A DNA stretch of 9,603 nucleotides, from positions 1-9,603 of the forward strand of contig JAFYUG010000267.1 of assembly GCA_017558545.1 (NCBI GenBank), read 5' to 3'. A model generated the notes under the pieces. That model saw nothing but the letters and a program-made list of their open reading frames with translations, ran no database searches and was not told the DNA's origin. Origin of the DNA: Oscillospiraceae bacterium. GTDB taxonomy: Bacteria; Bacillota; Clostridia; Oscillospirales; Oscillospiraceae. Below are positions 1-4,900 of the stretch, one piece after another (position 1 is the stretch's first letter; every line of letters starts with the position of its first letter). The position numbers were made by a program, and so were the translations under genes.

Positions 1-85
1 CCCAGAGGGGGGAGCCAAGTCCTCGCAATGACCTGAAATTTTAGTCATTACCTCTTCACTATTCACTCTTACCTATTACTTCAAA

Positions 86-138
86 TTGTAGGGGCGAACT
101 GTGTTCGCCCGCGGACGAGCGATGCTCGCCCCTACGAT
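86..138. repeat. Paired TGTAGGGGC-type hairpin repeats, head to head
   Basis: Two short hairpin units face each other. The plus-strand unit begins with TGTAGGGGC and has the perfect 8-bp arms GGGCGAAC (92-99) and GTTCGCCC (103-110) with loop TGT. The minus-strand unit reads CGTAGGGGCGAGC and forms CGAGC (116-120) with GCTCG (124-128). The outer ends pair with each other as well: 88-97 is the exact reverse complement of 126-135. The same unit type recurs at 163-186, 4335-4362, 4668-4695 and 4783-4810. It is non-coding; its function is unknown. Confidence 0.75.
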
Positions 139-162
139 AGCACTTAAGTTTTTCGCATACCT

Positions 163-220
163 GTAGGGGCGGCAATTTGCCGCCCGCCGTTTGCGGGGGC
201 TTATTGCGCGCTGACGCGCG
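163..220 (+). repeat. TGTAGGGGC-type hairpin repeat with trailing GC hairpins
   Basis: The unit starts TGTAGGGGC and has the perfect 9-bp arms GGGCGGCAA (167-175) and TTGCCGCCC (177-185). Two further small hairpins follow: CCCGC (183-187) with GCGGG (193-197), and GCGCG (206-210) with CGCGC (215-219). The first of these competes with the main stem for 183-185. It has the same TAGGGG lead and CCCG exit as the neighbouring unit, but different arm sequences. No run of T follows, so it is not a standard terminator. Confidence 0.7.
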
Positions 221-299
221 GCGATATGTTTTCTTTGAAAATATGATTGATGCATGGCGTGACCCATGACACAGCCATTAAAGCTGCTGCACTTTTCCC

Positions 300-328
300 T
301 TGCGAAAAGGCATTATATGGGATAAAAT
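300..328 (+). promoter_or_regulatory. Probable sigmaA-type promoter for hemZ operon
   Basis: A -35-like TTGCGA (300-305, 4 of 6 consensus) lies 17 bases upstream of a -10-like TAAAAT (323-328, 5 of 6). The expected transcription start is near 335, about 20 bases before the hemZ ATG. It overlaps a small hairpin (CTTTTC near 292 with GAAAAG near 304). The match is moderate and based on sequence alone. Confidence 0.45.
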
Positions 329-355
329 AAGTTCAAACCAACATTGGAGCATATA

Positions 356-1837
356 ATGGAAATATTTCTTGTAAACAACAGCTATAAATATGCCGTGGAG
401 CAGATTATGCTCATGCTCTTCCCCGGGGAAAGCCCCATATATCCCGAAAAGTCCTCCGGCGCACTGAGCACCACCGTTAAGCTCAGCGAGGGGGAGAAAA
501 TCGTCACCGCCACAAGCTGCATAGTTGACGAAGAGGGCAAGCGCTATTGGGGCAAGGCCACGGCCAACAAGGCTGATTTCACCGACAAAATAATAGAGCA
601 GCGGCTCATTCAAAGAGCCGTGAAGCTGAGTTTTTACCGCGCAGGCATCAAAAAGCTGGGCAAAAAGCCCCTTTGGGGCGCTCTCAGCGGCATTCGCCCC
701 GGCAAGCTTATGAGCGAGCTTATAGACTCCGGCCTCAGCGAGAAAGCCGCCCTCAGCGCCTTTATAAAAAGCTACGACGCGGACAGGGAGAAGGCCAAGC
801 TTTGCCTTCATACCTCAAGAGCATCACGCCGCGTTACGGATAACTTGGGCAAAAAGGATATATGCCTATATTTGGGCGTTCCCTTCTGCCCCACCCGCTG
901 CGCCTATTGCTCCTTCGTAAGCCAGTCCGTTGAAAGAAGCATGAAGCTCATCCCCCCCTTTGTGGACGCCCTTATGAAGGATATCAAGGCCACGGCGGAG
1001 CAGGTTAACTCCCTTGGTCTCAACGTTATCGCCCTTTATCTTGGCGGCGGCACTCCCACCACTCTCTCCGCGGAGCAGCTGGACGCCGTTATGACGGCGC
1101 TGGAGGATAATTTTGACCTTTCCGGCTGCTCGGAAATCACCGTGGAAGCCGGAAGGCCGGACACCATCACCAAGGAAAAGCTTCTTGTGCTTCGCCGCCA
1201 CGGCGTCAGCCGCGTAAGCGTAAACCCCCAGACCATGAGCGACCATGTCCTTGAGACCATTGGCCGCCGCCACAGCGCTCAGGATGTGCTGGATGCCCTC
1301 GCCCTTGTCCGGGAAGTTGGCGGTTTTCAGGTGAATATGGACCTTATCGCAGGTCTCCCCGAGGACACCACCGAGAGCTTCGCCGCCACCATGGAGGCTG
1401 TTTTGGCTCTGCGCCCCGAAAACATCACCGTTCACACCCTTTCTCTGAAAAAAGGCTCCCGCATCACCCTTGAAGGCACACGCATCCCCTCTGCCGAGGA
1501 GGTTGAGGAGATGGTGAACATCTCCGTTTCCGGCCTCAGCAAGGATGGCTACGCCCCATATTATCTGTACAGACAGAAATATATGTCCGGCGGCCTTGAA
1601 AATGTGGGCTGGGGCTTGCCAAATTGCGATAATCTTTATAATATCTGCATAATGGAGGAACTTTGTTCCATAATTGCTATGGGAGCAGGTGCATCCACCA
1701 AGCTGGTTACGGGCACAGGACGGCTTGAGCGCTTCTTCGCCCCCAAATTTCCCACGGAGTATATTGCCGACATCGACAAAACCTGTGCCGCAAAATCTGC
1801 CATAAAGGAGTTTTACCATGAGCTATCAGCTGAATGA
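356..1837 (+). CDS. hemZ: Radical SAM coproporphyrinogen III oxidase-family protein HemZ
   Basis: This 493-residue protein belongs to the oxygen-independent coproporphyrinogen dehydrogenase family. Members use S-adenosylmethionine and a 4Fe-4S cluster to convert coproporphyrinogen III to protoporphyrinogen IX in cytoplasmic haem synthesis. The radical SAM cluster motif CxxxCxxC is present as C178, C182 and C185 (VPFCPTRCAYC). A GGGTPT motif follows at 230-235, and NMDLIAGLPED lies further on. The N-terminal ~165 residues, including GALSGIRPGKL near 108-118, and the C-terminal stretch with YRQKYMSGGLENVGWG and IMEE are typical of HemZ rather than HemN. Length is close to the roughly 500 residues usual for HemZ. 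I chose the ATG at 356 because GGAG (346-349) sits 6 bases upstream; the TTG at 344 lies before that site. It is the first gene of a probable three-gene operon and overlaps the next gene by 20 bases. Whether the cell makes haem is not shown, and some HemZ/HemW relatives have other roles. Confidence 0.9.
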   Translation: MEIFLVNNSYKYAVEQIMLMLFPGESPIYPEKSSGALSTTVKLSEGEKIVTATSCIVDEEGKRYWGKATANKADFTDKIIEQRLIQRAVKLSFYRAGIKKLGKKPLWGALSGIRPGKLMSELIDSGLSEKAALSAFIKSYDADREKAKLCLHTSRASRRVTDNLGKKDICLYLGVPFCPTRCAYCSFVSQSVERSMKLIPPFVDALMKDIKATAEQVNSLGLNVIALYLGGGTPTTLSAEQLDAVMTALEDNFDLSGCSEITVEAGRPDTITKEKLLVLRRHGVSRVSVNPQTMSDHVLETIGRRHSAQDVLDALALVREVGGFQVNMDLIAGLPEDTTESFAATMEAVLALRPENITVHTLSLKKGSRITLEGTRIPSAEEVEEMVNISVSGLSKDGYAPYYLYRQKYMSGGLENVGWGLPNCDNLYNICIMEELCSIIAMGAGASTKLVTGTGRLERFFAPKFPTEYIADIDKTCAAKSAIKEFYHELSAE

Positions 1838-2753
1838 TATTAATTTCCGCACCGTAAGCGACCCCCAGGGCTTTATCAAAGAGTGCGACGACCTTTATAG
1901 GGAGAGAGTTTCCCTTGCCGCCGACAAGATAATGGAAAACATGGAGCGCAGCCCCATCGTTTTGCTCTCCGGCCCCAGCGGCAGCGGCAAAACCACCACC
2001 GCCATGAAGATTGCCGAGGAACTTTCCCGCCGGGGCATAGGAACTTACAGCGTTGGCATGGACGATTATTTCAAAACCGTTGACCCTGCCACCGTTCCCC
2101 GCACCCCTGAGGGCGAAATGGACCTTGAGTCCCCCCTCTGCCTTGATATGGAGCTTATGAACGAGCACTTCACCAAGCTCAGTAAAGGCGAGCGCATCTT
2201 CGTGCCCAAGTATGAGTTCTCCCGCCGCATGCGCATCCTTGAGCCCAGCAAGTCCATTAAGCTCAAACCCAACGAAGTTGTTGTTTTCGAGGGCATCCAT
2301 GCCCTTAACGACACCATCACCGATGTGCATCCCGAGGCCTTCAAGCTCTATATCTCCGCCCGCAGCGACGTTGAGTTCGAGGGCAATATAGTCTTCAAGC
2401 GCACTTGGTTCCGCCTTATGCGCCGCATGATTCGCGACAGCAAGTTCCGCGGCACCGACCCCTCCGAGACCCTTGCAATGTGGGCCAATGTCCGCCGGGG
2501 CGAGAAGCTTTATATCTCCCCCTTCAAGGACAAGGCGGATTTGCAGTTTGATACCTCCTTTGCCTATGAGCCCGCCGTTTTCAATGCTCAGGCCACCCGC
2601 CTTTTCAAGGCCATCCCCGAAGGCATTGAGCGCTTCGACGAGCTCAGACAGGTGCTCCCCGCCGTGCAGCTTTTCGGCCACATAGACGAGAGCCTTGTTG
2701 CCCCCGATGCCCTTATCCGCGAATTTTTGGGCGGCGGAATTTACGAATATTAA
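1818..2753 (+). CDS. Uridine kinase/phosphoribulokinase-family P-loop kinase
   Basis: This 311-residue cytoplasmic NTP-dependent kinase of the uridine kinase/PRK superfamily has a perfect Walker A loop, GPSGSGKTT (52-60). A DDYF motif (82-85) corresponds to the substrate-site acidic pair of uridine kinases. EGIHALN (158-164) is the strand and loop that usually carries the catalytic-base region, and an arginine-rich RLMRRMIRD follows around residue 200 as a likely lid. Family knowledge suggests phosphorylation of a nucleoside or similar small molecule; the substrate cannot be read from sequence. Many clostridial relatives are about 550 residues long with an N-terminal TGS/ThrRS-like part. This one has only ~48 residues before the P-loop. 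The start is supported by AAAGGAG (1804-1810), 7 bases before the ATG. The gene overlaps the hemZ end by 20 bases, which suggests translational coupling. Confidence 0.8.
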   Translation: MSYQLNDINFRTVSDPQGFIKECDDLYRERVSLAADKIMENMERSPIVLLSGPSGSGKTTTAMKIAEELSRRGIGTYSVGMDDYFKTVDPATVPRTPEGEMDLESPLCLDMELMNEHFTKLSKGERIFVPKYEFSRRMRILEPSKSIKLKPNEVVVFEGIHALNDTITDVHPEAFKLYISARSDVEFEGNIVFKRTWFRLMRRMIRDSKFRGTDPSETLAMWANVRRGEKLYISPFKDKADLQFDTSFAYEPAVFNAQATRLFKAIPEGIERFDELRQVLPAVQLFGHIDESLVAPDALIREFLGGGIYEY

Positions 2754-2778
2754 TACATTTACCCCCACGGAGAGAGAA

Positions 2779-3603
2779 ATGAGAAAGATAAAGAAAGTTT
2801 TGGCCTTTGCCCTTGCACTTACCCTTTGCCTCGGCCTTTTGGCAGGCTGCGGCGAAGCTGCACCCCAGCCCACCCCCGAGCCTACACCTACACCTACGCC
2901 TACCCCTACGCCCACTCCTACGCCTACTCCTACGCCCACACCTGAACCCACCCCCACTCCCGAGCCTGAATGGGTTTACACCGGCCCCGACCTTGAGGAA
3001 GGCGAGCGCATGGAGGATGACTTCTTCGAGGACGCCCTTTTCGTTGGCAACAGCCTTGTCCACGGCTTCTGGGCCTATGGCGGCATCAAAACCGGAACCT
3101 GGTGCGCCGCCACCAGCGCCAGCGTTGTAAACCTTGACAGATCCCATAACCAGGCCTGGACGGACGATGTTACCATGTCCTACCCCATGCTGGACATCAT
3201 CAAGCGGGGCGGAGCAGGCAAGGTTTATCTGCTTTTCGGCATAAACGAAATCGGCTTCGAGCCCGAGGACTTCATAGACCTCTATAACAACCTTCTGGAC
3301 ATTGTTGTGGAGGCTCATCCCGATGCCGATATTTATATCATGGGTCTCAGCCCCGTAACCGAGTGGAAGGATGCCAAGGGCTATCCCTTCACCATGGAGC
3401 GCATTTTGGCCTATAACGAGGCTCTGCGCCAGCTGGCTGCGGACAGAGAGTTCTGGTATGTTGACCTCTGCGAGGCCATGGCTGACGAGACCGGCTTCCT
3501 TGCCGCCGAGGAGAGCACCGACGGCGTCCACTTCGTGCGCACCAAGTATCCCGATTGGGGCGAGTATCTCCGCACCCACTACGCTCCTCAGAAAGAGGAT
3601 TAA
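2779..3603 (+). CDS. SGNH/GDSL-type hydrolase lipoprotein with Pro-Thr linker
   Basis: This predicted 274-residue surface lipoprotein has a basic, hydrophobic signal peptide ending in the lipobox LLAGC. Cys24 is the expected lipidated residue. Residues 29-64 form a proline/threonine linker with ten uninterrupted PT dipeptides (35-54), likely a rigid wall-spanning spacer. The rest fits the SGNH hydrolase fold: VGNSL (89-93, candidate nucleophile Ser92, with Asn where GDSL has Asp), FGINE (153-157, Asn156 for the oxyanion hole), and DGVHF (248-252, Asp248 and His251). The family removes acyl or acetyl groups from carbohydrates, lipids or wall polymers; the substrate here is unknown. GGAGAG (2769-2774) supports the ATG at 2779; the longer frame from 2695 would lie inside the kinase gene and bury the signal peptide. 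It lies 25 bases after the kinase gene and is probably cotranscribed with it. Confidence 0.82.
   Translation: MRKIKKVLAFALALTLCLGLLAGCGEAAPQPTPEPTPTPTPTPTPTPTPTPTPTPEPTPTPEPEWVYTGPDLEEGERMEDDFFEDALFVGNSLVHGFWAYGGIKTGTWCAATSASVVNLDRSHNQAWTDDVTMSYPMLDIIKRGGAGKVYLLFGINEIGFEPEDFIDLYNNLLDIVVEAHPDADIYIMGLSPVTEWKDAKGYPFTMERILAYNEALRQLAADREFWYVDLCEAMADETGFLAAEESTDGVHFVRTKYPDWGEYLRTHYAPQKED
2881..2943 (+). repeat. CCN-ACN hexanucleotide repeat coding for Pro-Thr linker
   Basis: Ten tandem proline-threonine codon pairs use CCT or CCC followed by ACA, ACG, ACC or ACT. Only third bases vary, so the protein repeat is kept while DNA identity between units is broken up. It lies inside the SGNH lipoprotein gene and forms the spacer between the lipid anchor and the enzyme domain. 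Such tracts can change copy number between strains. Confidence 0.85.
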
Positions 3604-3620
3604 GTTTTTTGAGCGTTAAT

Positions 3621-3648
3621 CTTAGCTCCCTCTGACGAGGGAGCTAAG
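3621..3648. repeat. Perfect 12-bp inverted repeat after the lipoprotein gene
   Basis: Arms CTTAGCTCCCTC (3621-3632) and GAGGGAGCTAAG (3637-3648) pair perfectly around the loop TGAC. No T-run follows on either strand, so a standard intrinsic terminator is unlikely. Its GCTCCCTC...GAGGGAGC core resembles dispersed intergenic palindromes common in gut Clostridia. It could protect the 3' end of the operon mRNA. Confidence 0.65.
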
Positions 3649-3687
3649 GGCAATAGCCTTTCCTGCAACAGAGGATTAAAAATTGAG

Positions 3688-3733
3688 AAAACCGCCTATA
3701 CTATGTGCAAATACATAGTTAAGGCGGTTTTTT
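3688..3733 (+). terminator. Rho-independent terminator abutting spoIIR
   Basis: The outer stem AAAACCGCCT (3688-3697) pairs with AGGCGGTTTT (3722-3731). An inner stem, ACTATGT (3700-3706), pairs with ACATAGT (3713-3719). Six T residues run from 3728 to 3733. It should end transcription from the upstream three-gene cluster. It stops only 4 bases before the spoIIR ATG, and its right arm contains AAGGCGG (3721-3727), the only ribosome-site-like sequence for spoIIR. Confidence 0.8.
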
Positions 3734-3737
3734 CATT

Positions 3738-4331
3738 ATGAACAAAAGAATTAAAATTTGGGAGCTTAGCTTGCTCATTGCCCTTTGCATCACCCTTTGT
3801 CAGGCGGCCATTGATAGCGGAAGGCAGGAGAGTTTATCGGAAAAGGTTCTCAGAATGCACGTTGTTGCCGCTTCCGACAGCGAGGCCGACCAGGCATTAA
3901 AGCTGAAAGTTCGGGATGCGGCGGTGAGGGAAGTTGAGGCCGCCTTGGAGGGCTGCGAAGATATTTATGAGGCGCGGATGGCTATAAAGCTGAACGAAAA
4001 GGCCATTTTGGCCGCCGCAAGGGATGCAGCCGAGGGGGAAAGAGTGACCATGAGCCTTAATAGAGAGAGCTTTTCCCATAGAGTTGGGGAGGGCTATTCT
4101 CTCCCCGCCGGTGAATATTGGGCGCTGCGCCTTAGTATAGGCGAGGGGCGCGGGCATAACTGGTGGGGGCTTATTTTCCCCGCCTTCGAGGATGCGGAAT
4201 GCTATGTTCCTGCGGCGGATTACCTCAGCGATGAGGAAATGCGCCTTATTATAGACGGCGGCGAAACGGAAATACGTTTTCGCTTTTTGGAAATATGGGA
4301 AAAAATCAGGGAAATGATGGGGAGGCGTTAA
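3738..4331 (+). CDS. spoIIR: Stage II sporulation protein R (SpoIIR)
   Basis: This 197-residue protein matches SpoIIR. In Bacillus that protein is made in the forespore under sigmaF, is secreted into the space between the two membranes, and triggers the SpoIIGA protease to activate pro-sigmaE in the mother cell. A hydrophobic N-terminal segment (about 8-24) fits a signal peptide or anchor. Family hallmarks are VLRMHVVAASDSEADQALK (37-55), then KVRDA, and GEYWALRLSIGEGRGHNWW (125-143). After the double Trp the family usually reads CVLFPPLC; here it is GLIFPAF, so both cysteines are missing. It is slightly shorter than the ~224-residue Bacillus protein. The only ribosome-site candidate, AAGGCGG (3721-3727), is 10 bases before the ATG and lies within a terminator stem, so expression probably depends on where transcription starts. 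A TATACT at 3697-3702 could be a -10 element; a good -35 is not visible. Confidence 0.85.
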   Translation: MNKRIKIWELSLLIALCITLCQAAIDSGRQESLSEKVLRMHVVAASDSEADQALKLKVRDAAVREVEAALEGCEDIYEARMAIKLNEKAILAAARDAAEGERVTMSLNRESFSHRVGEGYSLPAGEYWALRLSIGEGRGHNWWGLIFPAFEDAECYVPAADYLSDEEMRLIIDGGETEIRFRFLEIWEKIREMMGRR

Positions 4332-4334
4332 AAA

Positions 4335-4362
4335 CGGGTCGAAAGAGGACGCCGACCCCTAC
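4335..4362 (-). repeat. TAGGGG-type hairpin repeat, copy with GGGTCG arms
   Basis: On the plus strand the arms are GGGTCG (4336-4341) and CGACCC (4353-4358), with GGACGCC before the second arm and CCTACGG after it. Read on the minus strand it begins CGTAGGGG like the units at 88 and 163. It starts 4 bases after the spoIIR stop codon. The arms differ from the copies at 4668 and 4783, but both sides changed together so pairing is kept. Confidence 0.7.
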
Positions 4363-4390
4363 GGCTGCGCAGAAAACCAAGATTTCGCCT

Positions 4391-4422
4391 TTAAAGGCCC
4401 CCTTGCAAAGGGGGGGCTTTAA
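4391..4422. repeat. C/G-run palindrome with TTAAAG ends
   Basis: TTAAAGGCCCCCTT (4391-4404) faces AAGGGGGGGCTTTAA (4408-4422) across a 3-base loop (GCA). This is a near-perfect stem with a one-base length difference in the C/G run. It resembles the 4627-4645 hairpin, which is likewise followed by CTTTAAA. It is a dispersed intergenic repeat, with no T-run to suggest termination. Confidence 0.65.
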
Positions 4423-4454
4423 ACCTTGGCAGAAGCCATGTACTTCCCTCCTCG

Positions 4455-4515
4455 CGGCATAGCCGCTGCGGTCGGTTGCTAAAAACATGCCACCGGCATG
4501 TTTTCTTAACGCACC
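4455..4515. repeat. Extended palindrome centred on AACATGCC/GGCATGTT
   Basis: AAAACATGCC (4482-4491) and GGCATGTTTT (4495-4504) form a perfect 10-bp stem with loop ACC. The flanks continue the symmetry imperfectly: GGTCGGTTGC on the left opposes CGCACCGAC on the right. GCGGC/GCCGC (4455-4467) makes a small hairpin just before it. The right stem arm ends in TTTT, so weak plus-strand termination downstream of spoIIR is possible. Confidence 0.6.
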
Positions 4516-4607
4516 GACAAGGGGGCTGGCACCGAAGGTGACTGGGGGATAAGGGTAAGGATTACGCATAACTTAAATACAAGCCATTTTTTAGCTTTAT
4601 CCCCCCT

Positions 4608-4645
4608 GCCTTGCTTTGCAAGGCTTCCCCCCTTGAAAAGGGGGG
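4608..4645. repeat. Two adjacent hairpins (GCCTTGC and CCCCCCTT)
   Basis: GCCTTGC (4608-4614) pairs with GCAAGGC (4618-4624) around TTT. Immediately after, CCCCCCTT (4627-4634) pairs with AAGGGGGG (4638-4645) around GAA. The second is the same type as the palindrome at 4391-4422. Both are intergenic repeat material. Confidence 0.65.
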
Positions 4646-4666
4646 CTTTAAAAGCGGAACTACAAT

Positions 4667-4728
4667 TCGGGCTGTCGGGGACGCCAGCCCCTACAATGGC
4701 GCAGATTAAAAACATAGTCATTGCGAAG
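4667..4728. repeat. Composite repeat A: GGGCTG hairpin plus GTCATTGCGAAG
   Basis: A hairpin with arms GGGCTG (4669-4674) and CAGCCC (4685-4690) is followed about 22 bases after its end by GTCATTGCGAAG (4717-4728). The first 28 bases (4667-4694) are identical to 4782-4809, and the spacing to GTCATTGC is nearly the same in both. This indicates a duplicated composite unit about 115 bases apart. Confidence 0.7.
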
Positions 4729-4781
4729 AGCTAAATAGCCTGTCATACCGACCGAGCGAAGCGAGTGGAGCGTATCTCAAA

Positions 4782-4876
4782 TCGGGCTGTCGGGGACGCC
4801 AGCCCCTACGGTGGCATAGACTAAAATTTTGTCATTGCGAAGCGCCTTTGGGCGCTGTGGCAATCCGTACCCCTAT
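4782..4876. repeat. Composite repeat B: GGGCTG hairpin plus GTCATTGC palindrome
   Basis: This is the second copy of the 28-base hairpin unit (4782-4809; arms 4784-4789 and 4800-4805). GTCATTGCGAAG follows at 4831 and runs into an imperfect palindrome whose GCGCC (4842-4846) and GGCGC (4851-4855) arms pair around TTTG. It ends GGCAATCCGTACCCCTAT. The 4831-4876 half is a decayed version of the perfect palindrome at 7860-7907. It ends 25 bases before the DUF169 stop codon. Confidence 0.7.
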
Positions 4877-4900
4877 GTGAGGCCGCCTAAAAGGGGAGTT

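Larger units (their letters stand above)
1..343. other. Repeat-rich intergenic region upstream of hemZ
   Basis: No credible gene is visible here. The left edge (1-32) carries a fragment of a G-rich repeat followed by CCTCGCAATGAC (21-32). This is the reverse complement of the GTCATTGCGA-type repeat also seen at 4717, 4831 and, more loosely, 7860. Positions 51-80 are a low-complexity stretch built on TTCACTA/TTCACTC. Positions 86-220 hold a run of strong hairpins, described separately. The last ~45 bases hold a probable hemZ promoter. Short open frames crossing the hairpins have no ribosome site and repeat-derived composition, so I treat them as chance. Confidence 0.7.
4332..4900. other. Gene-free mosaic of hairpin repeats between converging genes
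   Basis: I see no supportable gene in these 569 bases between the 3' ends of spoIIR and the DUF169 gene. The region is almost entirely short palindromic units of several families. They are three GGGACGCC...CCCCTAC hairpins (4335, 4668, 4783), two CCCCCCTT/AAGGGGGG hairpins (4391, 4627), the AACATGCC/GGCATGTT hairpin (4482), and a GCCTTGC hairpin (4608). Further pieces are a GGCTGGCACCGAAGGTGACTG element (4516-4536), a TGTCATACCGACCGAGCGAA element (4741-4760 and onward) and two GTCATTGCGAAG elements (4717, 4831). Open frames on either strand are short, arginine- and proline-rich, and lack ribosome sites. Confidence 0.75.

Noticed and set aside
344..355. TTG start for hemZ at 344
   Set aside because: The TTG lies before and overlaps the GGAG ribosome site (346-349), which is correctly spaced for the ATG at 356.
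866..1819. Minus-strand open frame of 317 codons within hemZ
   Set aside because: Antisense to a confidently identified radical SAM gene. Composition follows the codon bias of the real gene, and no family is recognised.
1707..2957. Long minus-strand open frame (416 codons) starting with a Val-Gly repeat
   Set aside because: It is the antisense shadow of the kinase and lipoprotein genes. The Val-Gly run is simply the complement of the PT codon repeat, and no ribosome site precedes it.
2713..3579. Minus-strand open frame of 288 codons within the lipoprotein gene
   Set aside because: Antisense shadow; it contains an arginine-rich stretch from the PT tract and has no start signals.
3621..3648. 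Intrinsic terminator for the lipoprotein gene
   Set aside because: The stem is perfect but no T-run follows on either strand. The hairpin at 3688-3733 is a much better terminator, so I listed this one as a repeat.
4306..4721. Small minus-strand open frames in the repeat region after spoIIR
   Set aside because: They are built from repeat sequence, lack ribosome sites, and would be translated through several stable hairpins.
4332..4880. CRISPR-like repeat array
   Set aside because: Repeats belong to several families, spacing is irregular, only one 28-base unit is repeated exactly (twice), and no cas gene is nearby.
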